In this document: one piece after another, positions 1 to 8,483 of the stretch
Layout: every line of letters begins with the position of its first letter
Numbering within the stretch: position 1 is the first letter of the stretch
From: Bacteroidales bacterium
Lineage (GTDB): Bacteria; Bacteroidota; Bacteroidia; Bacteroidales; VadinHA17
Direction: 5' to 3'
DNA length: 64,000 bases
Assembly: GCA_017999895.1 (NCBI GenBank)
Contig: JAGNKY010000003.1
Coordinates: 1-64,000 of the forward strand
Made by a program: the position numbers and the translations under genes
The notes under the pieces: generated by a model
Database searches by the model: none
What the model was told of the DNA's origin: nothing
The model's input: the letters and a program-made list of their open reading frames with translations, nothing else

Positions 1-72
1 CTCGGATAGCAGCGCCCGTCGCTCCTCTGGCGTAAGGGATTGAAGTGCCAATTTGATCTCTGCCTTATTCAT
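1..72 (-). CDS. N-terminus of an unknown protein, cut by the window edge
   Basis: An open frame begins with ATG at 72 and runs off the left edge after 24 codons. It reads MNKAEIKLALQSLTPEERRA, a charged, probably helical start with no signal peptide. A good TAnnTTTG box lies 16 bases upstream of the start codon, so the start is credible even though the rest of the gene is not visible. I do not recognise the family. The sequence resembles short helical N-termini of small cytoplasmic proteins, and no function can be assigned. Confidence 0.55.
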   Translation of the reverse strand, partial: MNKAEIKLALQSLTPEERRALLSE

Positions 73-87
73 GCGTTTATTTTTCAA

Positions 88-95
88 CAAATATA
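88..95 (-). promoter_or_regulatory. -7 promoter box for the truncated left-edge gene
   Basis: The minus strand reads TATATTTG, an exact match to the Bacteroidota -7 consensus TAnnTTTG. Transcription would begin near 81, about nine bases before the ATG at 72. No clear -33 TTTG is visible at the usual distance. Confidence 0.4.
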
Positions 96-340
96 TACAA
101 AATAATACGCTATTCTAAACTATAGCCTATAATTAATATATTATTAAAACTATCAAGTAAAATTGTACAAAGGACACATATTTGTTGTTGATCTAACTTT
201 TTCAGTAAGATTTATCAACCATGACTCAGATTGTTTCAATTTTAAATCAAGATCATTCCATTGCTATGATTCTTTTTGATCAAATTGGATTATTGCGATT
301 TCATTTAATTTACGCTCAACAGGACATAAATTATCCACAT

Positions 341-2725
341 TTATTTCACTTTGAATGGCTTACGAGTAGAGATCAATTGCCCGTTTTTAGCAACACCCTG
401 TATATATATTATATAATTTCCTGGTAAATCCGAGGTCCAGAATTCAATAAAGTTCTTTTCATTCAATTCTGTGATAAAAGAAGGATTCCAGTAAACTGTA
501 TTCCTCAAGTCGGGTGTTCTGTCTGTTTTTTTCAGTGTGTCGTAATGCTCGACATAGTTGAATGACGGTCTCTTCTCAAGTGCCTTGTAAGAAAGTATCA
601 CGGCAAAATCTGGTGGAGTAATGTCACTGAAATTCCCTTTTCGGGTTACAATATTTATAATTCCCGTAATCAAAAGGTCGCCAATAAGATACGGTGTCTT
701 TACTACTTCAATTCTTTCAACAAGCTCCGGGTCAAGGTTGGCGACCTCAGACATGTCGTTAACCAATACTCCATCAACCATAACAAATGGAGGAGTATCA
801 TAAAACAAGCCTGTATATGGATTTAATATTCTGAATTCATATCCCTGTTTTTTCGATCTGAACTGAACGCCCGGCACAAATTCAAAGAATACTTCCTGCA
901 TAACCGGAAGTTTTATATAATCGTCAAGATTAATCTCTATTTCAGGTATTCCATAAAATCGCCTTGCCGGAGCCTCTTTTGTAGGATTCTCAAGAGTTTT
1001 TCTCAATGGTATAGAACCGTAAATTCTACCGATCTGGTAATTAAAACTCAGAGCTGAAGCAACTTTAATTTCATTGGGAGTTAATTCGTCAACATAGCTT
1101 ACACTTTCTGGCACTTTCCATAAGAAAGGCGGTTCGATTTCAAGAACGAGATCTTTATAATCTCGATCGGGTTGAATAACAAGTTTTCTAAGATACTCAT
1201 CGGCCGGAAGAATAAAATTAAACCGCCCGTTCAGGTCAGGTCTTGCATAAACAAAGCCTGGTTTCTTCCCGGGTATTGACAAATACAATAGTAATGTTGT
1301 ATCATTTAATCCTCCTTCCCTTTTCCTTACTGTACCTGACAGATAATGTCCTTCTGTCTCGGGGAGATATTTCAAAGTCTGAAGCTTTTCAGATAACACT
1401 TCATTCCAGTTAATCCATTTACTCCGGGTTGAAACGAGAAAATAGTCGATAACTTTTTCATCAGGCAAGCTGTAATAATTTTGGCAGCTCTGCCAAGGAG
1501 TTATGCCGAATTCTGTTCCGAAAATAAGGTATCCCTTTATTTCCTGAGGCATTATAGTCGTTTCGGGAAAAACAGAAATACTGATATCGGCAGTTAAATC
1601 CTCAATGCCTGAAAATTCTATACCTAAATTGACTTTTTCTCTTTTTCCATATTCTTCCTTCGAAACTACATTGATGATAATTGTCTTATTATCCGGATTA
1701 TAAAACAGTCGTTCGGTCAAAGGATTATAATCCTTATCGAAAACTGTAAGCTGATTTATTCCTTTTGCACAAGATGATACCGGAATTGTTATTTTTGTTG
1801 CAGAGCCTGCTGAATTTATATCTGCATAGTAGCAAAGTTTACCGTGCGACTGAACGGCAATATGGTATTTCCCCAGTTCTGGCACGGCATAACGTCCTGT
1901 GGAAAGAATAATACATTCTATAAACGATTCTCTTTTATTGCTGATCATTACCAATGTCCCTTCTATAGCAGCGGCGGGCAACGGAAAATTATGTTTTGGA
2001 GTCTCAACAATATAATTTTTGTTTTTATCAGGTTTAATCATAAATGAACCATAACCGTATTCATCTGTTTCAAAAGCCGCTGCTTCTTCTCCTTTATCGT
2101 CTTTTACAATTCCATGAAACAACACACCTCTTCCGTAAATATCAGTAACTCTAGCTACGACCCTGCAGTTAATGCCGTCAAGAAGTATGCCTCCTTCAGG
2201 GAAAAATTTTATTTCCACAGGCATTGTGGGTTTTTCTTCAAGGGTGATTTTCCTTTTGAAACCTATGTTCTTGAAAGGATTATAAATATTTATATCTTGC
2301 ATAAAGCAATTATACGGCATGAAATTCTTCATATAATTTGTATAGGCTCGTATAGTATATGTACCAGGACTTAGAGTATCGGGAAGAGACATGTTGCCGC
2401 TCCCCCTGCCGTCTTTCAATTGAAGTTTCATCTGTATTATTGGATTATTCGACGGGCTCAGCAGTTCTATATAGGCTATTACATTTCTGCTGGTAATAGT
2501 TCCGGTCACTCTATCTATATTATAAATACTCATCCATATATCTTCTCCTGCAATAAACTCATGCCTATCGATATGGACGAATATTTCTTCCCATGGCCTC
2601 ATTGCAACATATTTCTTCAGCCGGGCATCGAGTTCGGCTGAAGAAAAAGTCTGAGATTCGGCTATCTGAAACGAAAAACAGAAAGCAAGAATAACTACTG
2701 CGATTATATAAAATTCATTTTTCAT
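341..2725 (-). CDS. Exported MG2-domain protein with a C-terminal TonB-plug-like segment
   Basis: A 794-residue exported protein with a signal peptide ending near FQIAESQ (about residue 25). The first 130 residues look like the macroglobulin MG2 fold seen in many Bacteroidota surface proteins (HIDRHEFIAGEDIW, then a TYTIRAYTNYM strand). The middle is beta-rich. Around residues 640-705 it resembles a TonB-dependent receptor plug (VMVDGVLVND, then VERIEVVKTP and INIVTRKG), but no 22-strand barrel follows. It is therefore probably a periplasmic or surface accessory protein, not a receptor. It is the last gene of a five-gene operon; its ATG shares one base with the stop of the DUF4249 gene (TAATG), implying translational coupling. 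The ligand is unknown. Confidence 0.75.
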   Translation of the reverse strand: MKNEFYIIAVVILAFCFSFQIAESQTFSSAELDARLKKYVAMRPWEEIFVHIDRHEFIAGEDIWMSIYNIDRVTGTITSRNVIAYIELLSPSNNPIIQMKLQLKDGRGSGNMSLPDTLSPGTYTIRAYTNYMKNFMPYNCFMQDINIYNPFKNIGFKRKITLEEKPTMPVEIKFFPEGGILLDGINCRVVARVTDIYGRGVLFHGIVKDDKGEEAAAFETDEYGYGSFMIKPDKNKNYIVETPKHNFPLPAAAIEGTLVMISNKRESFIECIILSTGRYAVPELGKYHIAVQSHGKLCYYADINSAGSATKITIPVSSCAKGINQLTVFDKDYNPLTERLFYNPDNKTIIINVVSKEEYGKREKVNLGIEFSGIEDLTADISISVFPETTIMPQEIKGYLIFGTEFGITPWQSCQNYYSLPDEKVIDYFLVSTRSKWINWNEVLSEKLQTLKYLPETEGHYLSGTVRKREGGLNDTTLLLYLSIPGKKPGFVYARPDLNGRFNFILPADEYLRKLVIQPDRDYKDLVLEIEPPFLWKVPESVSYVDELTPNEIKVASALSFNYQIGRIYGSIPLRKTLENPTKEAPARRFYGIPEIEINLDDYIKLPVMQEVFFEFVPGVQFRSKKQGYEFRILNPYTGLFYDTPPFVMVDGVLVNDMSEVANLDPELVERIEVVKTPYLIGDLLITGIINIVTRKGNFSDITPPDFAVILSYKALEKRPSFNYVEHYDTLKKTDRTPDLRNTVYWNPSFITELNEKNFIEFWTSDLPGNYIIYIQGVAKNGQLISTRKPFKVK

Positions 2726-3837
2726 TAGTCAATCCAGAATGATGGTTTTTCTTTACTACCCCGTGTTGTACAATCCACACATTCACGGTTTCTTGTTATT
2801 AAATAATAAGGGGGCCTCTCATTGCTGAAATCTCCTAATAACCACCAGTTTATATTTCTGCCTTCCTTTGGCAGAGACCCTCGGAGTGTATCGCCGGCAC
2901 AATATTGGTAAAAATTAGGAATTCCTCTAAAATAGTCTTTAATAAATATTCTTTTCTCTGTTACTGCGCATACGCTGAAATATCCGAGGACAATATCTTC
3001 AGGCTTTTCCACACATCTAATGTTACCTGTTATTGTCATTGGTATGATATCGTAAAGACTTCCAACGCTTTCAGTGACGTTTTGAATCTTTTCCCAGAAA
3101 TTATATTCATCCGCACTCAGTGAGTATTGAGTTACAAGGATGCTGTATTTTGCTTTTAATCTATCGGTGCTATTGTCAATAAAATTAAGCTGGAATTTCG
3201 ATACTCTTGCCCTGTTATAAACCGTAGTGTTTTTTATCAATATTTTATCCGATTTTTCGGTTCTCCAGCAAATAGGGTTAACTATTCCATAAGGGAGATG
3301 GAATTCCCATGTTTCGGTATATTCCCATCTATAATAAAGGCATTCTCTTTTAGGGTCGTGTGTATCAATATATATTTTACATCCTTCCACGACTTCCGCA
3401 GGATTATTGGATGCGTTAATCAATATTTTTTCATAATAAACAGAGTCGATAGGAGGAACAGGTCTCATCTCCATGAGAGTTGATTCATAATGAAGACTAC
3501 CAGATTTTATTTTTAATAAATATCTTTTCCCCACAGCGCCTATGAATTTTGTAGAGTCGGTAGTATATATTCCGTCACCAGTTTCTTTAAGAGCAGTAGT
3601 AATGCCTCTGTTGTCAACAATCGAAACTGTTGCCCCTCTTACCGGTTTACGAACCAGAGGACTTCCTAAAGGAAGCGATTTGGAAAGCTTCACAACATTT
3701 GTGCGATTCTGGTCTGTAATCATGCCTTCAACTACCAGAAGTTCTTTATTTTCCTCAACTTGTGGAACAAATTCGGTGATACATCCGACAAAGAAAGTAA
3801 AAAGGAACAATAATATTCGGAACCAATATTTTTTCAT
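2725..3837 (-). CDS. DUF4249 family lipoprotein
   Basis: A 370-residue lipoprotein. The signal peptide ends in the lipobox FFVGC, placing the lipidated cysteine at about residue 19. The body matches DUF4249: an early strand pair LLVVEGMITDQNRTNVVKLS, a Greek-key-like N-terminal domain with GATVSIVDNRG, the PPIDSVYYE stretch, and a cysteine-containing C-terminus (NRECVDCTTRGS). DUF4249 proteins are encoded beside TonB-dependent receptors across Bacteroidota and are thought to be outer-membrane accessory subunits, but their biochemical role is not settled. Here the gene lies five bases after the receptor gene and overlaps the next gene by one base, which fits a receptor complex. Confidence 0.82.
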   Translation of the reverse strand: MKKYWFRILLFLFTFFVGCITEFVPQVEENKELLVVEGMITDQNRTNVVKLSKSLPLGSPLVRKPVRGATVSIVDNRGITTALKETGDGIYTTDSTKFIGAVGKRYLLKIKSGSLHYESTLMEMRPVPPIDSVYYEKILINASNNPAEVVEGCKIYIDTHDPKRECLYYRWEYTETWEFHLPYGIVNPICWRTEKSDKILIKNTTVYNRARVSKFQLNFIDNSTDRLKAKYSILVTQYSLSADEYNFWEKIQNVTESVGSLYDIIPMTITGNIRCVEKPEDIVLGYFSVCAVTEKRIFIKDYFRGIPNFYQYCAGDTLRGSLPKEGRNINWWLLGDFSNERPPYYLITRNRECVDCTTRGSKEKPSFWID

Positions 3838-3842
3838 TTCTT

Positions 3843-6578
3843 TTAAAAATCGAAGTTGAATGAAACTGAAGCTATCGGTCTTCCAAAAACCGAAAGCATA
3901 TATCCCTTTACTTTATTCTGTTCTTTTCTGAAGAATACAGAATAAACGTTCTCTCGTCCGGTAGCGTTATATAGCGAGAAAATCCAGTTAGGATGAGCAA
4001 TCTTTTTTGATTTGAGATTACCGCTCAACTTAAACGAGAAGTCCAATCTTGAATAATATGGTACTCTGTATTTATTCCTTTCGGAATAATGGACAAGCCA
4101 TATATCCCCGATTTGAAAAGAAGATACCGGATAAGTAACCGGTCTGCCTGAAATGTAATTATATGTAGCTGAAAAACTTGCACGCCTTGAAAAAAGGTAA
4201 TTTAGTGTTAATATCAGGTTATGTGGTTTATCGTAATTAGCAGGGAACCAGTCTCCTCCATTAATAATTTCCTCGCTGAAAGTACCGGTACTTCTGATTA
4301 GTGTTCTTGACCATGTATAGCCGATATTCCATCGCAGGCGCCCTTCCTGCTTCCTGAGTAGAAGTTCGATACCGTAAGCTTTACCTTCAACGTTAATAAT
4401 ATCTCTTTCGATGAATTCATTCATTATTAGGTCGGTGCCTCCTTTAAAATCAACCATATCTTTAATTTTCTTGTAATATATTTCCGCCGATGCTTCAATT
4501 TTGTTTTTAAAAAGCAGCACATAATAACCTGTGGCTACCTGATTGCCGGTTTGCGGTTTAAGGTGGTAATCGCTCAGTTTCCATATATCCGTAGGAGAAA
4601 TTGAGGTTGTATTTGATAAGAGATGAAGGTATTGCCTTGTATGGTTATAATTTATTTTCAAGGAACTAGTATTGCTCAGCTTAAAATTAGCTGACAGTCT
4701 TAACTCTGGTCCAAGAAATGTTTTATAAATTCTAAATCTTTCATAAGTGAGAGTATCGATAACTGATGAAATTCCTTTAGGATAAGCTGGATTATAAACA
4801 AAAACCGTCTGAGGTCCTATTGCAAAGAACGAAGATAATCTAATGCCTCCATTTACCGAAAGAAATTCGTTAATTGTATATTTATCTTCGAAATATATAG
4901 CAGGCTCAATTGCTCTCTGCCTTTGTATCTTATTGGGATTAACCAATGAAGAATCGCCTGAAGGAATAAAATTTCCAGGTTGTACATTGTATGCGTTTAT
5001 ATCGGCACCGAAATTGAATTCGTTCTGTCCGGTGTACCAGTTAAAATCTGCTTTTATTCCTGTACTGTTGATTTTATGTGAAAGTACGAATGCTTCCTGG
5101 GGAATTTTCATGCTCGATACATCATATCCATAAAAGCTATTATTAATTGTTACATTGGAAAAAAATTTGCTGGAGAAAAAATGTCGCCATTGAAAAGCAA
5201 TGATATTGTTCTCGTACTTATAAACTGTATCGGAGTTGAACTTGAAAGAATCGTAGCTATAATATGATGAAAGACTTATTTTGTTTTTTCTGTTTATATC
5301 GTAAGCCACTCTTATATTCAGATCATAGAAAGTGGCTCTGCTGTTTTGAAGAGCTTTATTTTCGAGAAGTCCGAGTATCCAGTTTGAATAGGTTGTTCTT
5401 CCCGAAACAATATAAAAAAGTGTATCTTTTATTATCGGACCTTCTATAGTAATATGTGCGGTAATAGGGCTTATACCTGCATTTCCTGCAAATTCTTTCC
5501 GATTTCCTTCGCGTGAAGCAATATCCATTACCGACGATAGGCGTCCACCGTACTTTGCGGGGATTCCTCCTTTAAAAAGTGTAATATCCTTTATTATATC
5601 GGGGTTAACGGATGAAAAGAAACCGAAAAAATGGGATGAATTATAAACTGGTGAGTCGTACAGTAGTATAAGGTTTTGATCGGCCGATCCGCCACGCACA
5701 TTAAAACCTGCCGAACCTTCTCCCACTGAGAGAACGCCAGGAAGAAGCAATATACTTTTTATTATATCCGATTCTCCCATTGTAGTTGGCATAAGCTTTA
5801 GTGTGGAAATATCAATCTTCTCTCTTCCGACTTCGAATCTTTGAAGTACTACATTCCTGTTCGCAGTTACAACAGTTTCTTTTAGAGGAATGAGAACGCT
5901 TCTCATTTCAACATTCAGTTCACCAGGCCCGTAAACATTCACATCAACTGTTTTTTCCTTCATCCCTATGAAGGAAAATTTAATGCTATGACTTCCGCGA
6001 GGCAGATTTAGGGAGTAAAAACCATATAAATTCGAAATTGTGCCGATTGAGAGTTTTGGAACGAATACTGTAACTCCTGCAACAGGTTCCTTTGTATTCT
6101 GGTCGGTAATATAGCCGGTTATTGTCACAGTTCCAGGTTTATCCCTGTCAGCAGGATTACCAATATCAACCGCAACATTTCCTCCGGCGATTTGACGCTC
6201 TTCCTCTTCACCATATTCAAGTCCGGGAATATATGCATAGTCCCCAGAAGGTTCAGCCTGAATTGCTTTTATAGCAAAATATTTTGTAAGGATAATATTT
6301 CCAGAATCATCCAAGTAATAATAAATTGATTTCTTACTAAAGAGAGTATCAAGTATTTCCTGAAGATATTTCTTGTCAGGATAATTCCCGAGTTTTAAAT
6401 CTTCCACCCAGAAATCGCGGTAAAAAAACTTTACAGGGTATTTAGACTCGGTTTTGTTTACAAATTCTTCAAACGATTCCCCGGTAAAATCCCAATCAAT
6501 CAGAAATTTCTCCTGAGATAATATGCAGGAAGAAATTGAGAAAAAAAAGAAACATACTATAAAAAATCTTATTTTCAA
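3843..6578 (-). CDS. TonB-dependent outer-membrane receptor with STN-like N-terminus
   Basis: A 911-residue receptor. After the signal peptide (ending near CILSQ), residues 25-105 look like an STN signalling domain. Residues about 150-230 form a carboxypeptidase-regulatory-like repeat (ITGYITDQNTKEPVAGVTVF). The plug follows (FNVRGGSADQNLILLYDSPV), then a barrel ending in the aromatic ASVSFNFDF. It should import a substrate energised by TonB. No SusD, FecI or FecR gene is nearby, so the STN-like domain has no visible local partner and the substrate cannot be inferred. The best start is TTG at 6578-6576: no in-frame ATG would keep the signal peptide, and the TTG overlaps the upstream TGA as TTGA, pointing to coupled translation. 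Confidence 0.88.
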   Translation of the reverse strand: MKIRFFIVCFFFFSISSCILSQEKFLIDWDFTGESFEEFVNKTESKYPVKFFYRDFWVEDLKLGNYPDKKYLQEILDTLFSKKSIYYYLDDSGNIILTKYFAIKAIQAEPSGDYAYIPGLEYGEEEERQIAGGNVAVDIGNPADRDKPGTVTITGYITDQNTKEPVAGVTVFVPKLSIGTISNLYGFYSLNLPRGSHSIKFSFIGMKEKTVDVNVYGPGELNVEMRSVLIPLKETVVTANRNVVLQRFEVGREKIDISTLKLMPTTMGESDIIKSILLLPGVLSVGEGSAGFNVRGGSADQNLILLYDSPVYNSSHFFGFFSSVNPDIIKDITLFKGGIPAKYGGRLSSVMDIASREGNRKEFAGNAGISPITAHITIEGPIIKDTLFYIVSGRTTYSNWILGLLENKALQNSRATFYDLNIRVAYDINRKNKISLSSYYSYDSFKFNSDTVYKYENNIIAFQWRHFFSSKFFSNVTINNSFYGYDVSSMKIPQEAFVLSHKINSTGIKADFNWYTGQNEFNFGADINAYNVQPGNFIPSGDSSLVNPNKIQRQRAIEPAIYFEDKYTINEFLSVNGGIRLSSFFAIGPQTVFVYNPAYPKGISSVIDTLTYERFRIYKTFLGPELRLSANFKLSNTSSLKINYNHTRQYLHLLSNTTSISPTDIWKLSDYHLKPQTGNQVATGYYVLLFKNKIEASAEIYYKKIKDMVDFKGGTDLIMNEFIERDIINVEGKAYGIELLLRKQEGRLRWNIGYTWSRTLIRSTGTFSEEIINGGDWFPANYDKPHNLILTLNYLFSRRASFSATYNYISGRPVTYPVSSFQIGDIWLVHYSERNKYRVPYYSRLDFSFKLSGNLKSKKIAHPNWIFSLYNATGRENVYSVFFRKEQNKVKGYMLSVFGRPIASVSFNFDF

Positions 6579-7300
6579 TCTTTACCTGTTGCTCTTAACC
6601 TGTCATAATAGTTCAATATAGGGATAAATGTTTCAGGCTCTTTCTTTTTTATCCTAAGCTTATTACTCTTTATATAATATTTAAGTTCCATACTCCTATC
6701 ATTAAGGTATTCTAAAAGGTCTCTTTTGCCCGATATCTGAAAGATAGTTGTATCTTTTCGAATATAAATGCTATGTTCTTGGTAGAAAAGGTCTCTTTTC
6801 CCTTCAAAACCAAGAGGTTGTATCTTTTTTACATATTTCACAAGCAATGCTGTCGGGCCGTTATATAATACATTAACATAGCCTTTTACAGGTAAATCTT
6901 TATCATTCCCAAGATTTATAAAGTTATAGGGCTTACCTTCAATTTTCAGAATAAAGCTGTCAACCATTTCCTTATTAAGGATAATAACAGGTTTATAAGA
7001 CAATGCGAGCAGGAGTTCATCATTTAATATATCATACTTGATATTTATATCTGAATATTTTCTTCCATTGAAAACAAGGCTTCCTGGCAAAAAATTTGAT
7101 GAAATGAAAAACTGGTCACCGACAACTTTTTCATGCTGATTTATCCAAATACGTCCGTTTATAAGTAACTGTGAATTACCGGGAATTTCCTGCGGCAAAA
7201 AATATGCAGAGGTATCCATTTCATTTGAATCTGGGATACCCCTGCATATTGAAAAAATTGATAAAAAAACAATTAACAGGTAAAAATCCGGTTTGCTCAC
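6575..7300 (-). CDS. Exported protein of unknown function in the receptor operon
   Basis: A 241-residue protein with an N-terminal hydrophobic segment (LLIVFLSIFSICRG) typical of a signal peptide. The remainder is beta-rich and aromatic with no motif I recognise; segments such as LLINGRIWINQHEKVVGDQFF, FNGRKYSDINIKYD and VNVLYNGPTALLVKYVKK suggest a repeated-strand periplasmic fold. The C-terminus is basic. It sits three bases after the DUF1080 gene and overlaps the receptor gene by four bases, so it is very probably co-translated with the receptor. It may be a periplasmic component of that system, but the sequence gives no direct evidence for a function. Confidence 0.7.
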   Translation of the reverse strand: MSKPDFYLLIVFLSIFSICRGIPDSNEMDTSAYFLPQEIPGNSQLLINGRIWINQHEKVVGDQFFISSNFLPGSLVFNGRKYSDINIKYDILNDELLLALSYKPVIILNKEMVDSFILKIEGKPYNFINLGNDKDLPVKGYVNVLYNGPTALLVKYVKKIQPLGFEGKRDLFYQEHSIYIRKDTTIFQISGKRDLLEYLNDRSMELKYYIKSNKLRIKKKEPETFIPILNYYDRLRATGKD

Positions 7301-7303
7301 ATC

Positions 7304-8350
7304 TTATTTAATTATTGGGGTCAGTACAATATTTCGAAAAGAAACTTTTCCGTGGTCACCCTGTAGGTAAATAGGACCTGGAGCAAGAACATCAGAAATA
7401 ATTGCTCCACCTGTCGGGCCATAAACAGGTTGATTGTCAATTATTTTCACACCGTTAAGAATCACTGTTAAATGTCTATCGCACAATGTAATATCAAGCG
7501 TTTGCCATTGGCCGGCTGGTTTTTCGGCGCTTACTGTCGGTGTGATGCGGCTATACAGTGCTCCCATATTATGGGAATCAAGCGGCTTCCCATAAGAATC
7601 CACGATTTGTATTTCATACATTCCTCTAAGGTAAACTCCACTATTACTACCTTGCGGGACATTCACTTCAAGTTTCAGGTTAAAATCCTCGAACTCCCTT
7701 TCGGTTCGAATGTTCCCATAATTTATATGGGGCTGACCTTCTTTCTGAACAGGGTCGTTTACAAGTATTCCGTCAACAACTTTAAATCCGTTTACCTGTT
7801 TTTCATCAATAAGCCTCCATCCTGTAAGATCTTTCCCGTTGAACAGTACAATTGGTTCTCCGTATTTTACTTTTGAAAGGTCGGGCGCAGGCGGAACAGG
7901 TGGAAGTTTCTTTCCGGAGAAGGCTGTCGAGTCGACACCAAGTCCGTTGCGTCTCGGGTTCAAAAGAAAACCTTTTATTCTGTCGTCGCCGTCTTTTCTC
8001 ACCTCAAGCCAGCTTGTTATTATGTGTTGTCTGAGAGGTTTGCCCTCACTATCTCTGATTCGTACAACATTATTAGTGCGTGTAACGACGAGGTATTGAT
8101 CCCTGGCAAGAAAAGCATTGTTAACAGGAGTAACGCTTCCTGCCACCCATAAGAGGTCGCCATCGATATACCCTTCTTCCTGACGCACTTCAAGCCAGCC
8201 TACACCTCCTCCGCTTATATCAAACGACCACTGACCAAAGAAATCGGATACAACCACTTTTTCAGGCGCAACAGTTTTTGTACCTGTACTGCATGAAACG
8301 ACAAATAAAAGCAAAATAGCTGCTATAAAGCAATTATTAAATGTTTTCAT
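7304..8350 (-). CDS. DUF1080 (3-keto-disaccharide hydrolase-like) lipoprotein
   Basis: A 348-residue lipoprotein with lipobox FVVSC (cysteine near residue 20). Residues 40-150 form an extra beta domain (WSFDISGGGVGWLEV through SWLEVRKDGDDRIKGF). Residues 165-348 are a DUF1080 jelly-roll with the family marks LFNGKDLTGW, NSGVYLRGMYEIQI, AGQWQTLDI, LNGVKI and IYLQGDHGKVSFRNI. DUF1080 members include hydrolases of 3-keto-disaccharides and secreted glycan-binding or hydrolysing proteins. Which of these applies is not clear, but the fold fits carbohydrate work alongside the glycosidases just to the right. It is the first gene of the five-gene operon running down to position 341, with a -7 box 49 bases upstream. 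Confidence 0.82.
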   Translation of the reverse strand: MKTFNNCFIAAILLLFVVSCSTGTKTVAPEKVVVSDFFGQWSFDISGGGVGWLEVRQEEGYIDGDLLWVAGSVTPVNNAFLARDQYLVVTRTNNVVRIRDSEGKPLRQHIITSWLEVRKDGDDRIKGFLLNPRRNGLGVDSTAFSGKKLPPVPPAPDLSKVKYGEPIVLFNGKDLTGWRLIDEKQVNGFKVVDGILVNDPVQKEGQPHINYGNIRTEREFEDFNLKLEVNVPQGSNSGVYLRGMYEIQIVDSYGKPLDSHNMGALYSRITPTVSAEKPAGQWQTLDITLCDRHLTVILNGVKIIDNQPVYGPTGGAIISDVLAPGPIYLQGDHGKVSFRNIVLTPIIK

Positions 8351-8398
8351 ATAAAATATTTTTATTGGTTAGTCTTAATATTTCTCAGTTAAAATAAA

Positions 8399-8406
8399 CA
8401 AATTTA
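8399..8406 (-). promoter_or_regulatory. -7 promoter box for the DUF1080-receptor operon
   Basis: The minus strand reads TAAATTTG, an exact TAnnTTTG match. Transcription would start near 8392, leaving a 5' leader of about 40 bases before the ATG at 8350. The five genes downstream are separated by five bases or less, so this could serve all of them. Confidence 0.42.
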
Positions 8407-8483
8407 TCATTTTTAGATATAAAATATCGCATTCATAAGTCTGTATTTAGCCTGAAATTTATAAATTAAACTTTTTTAACATT

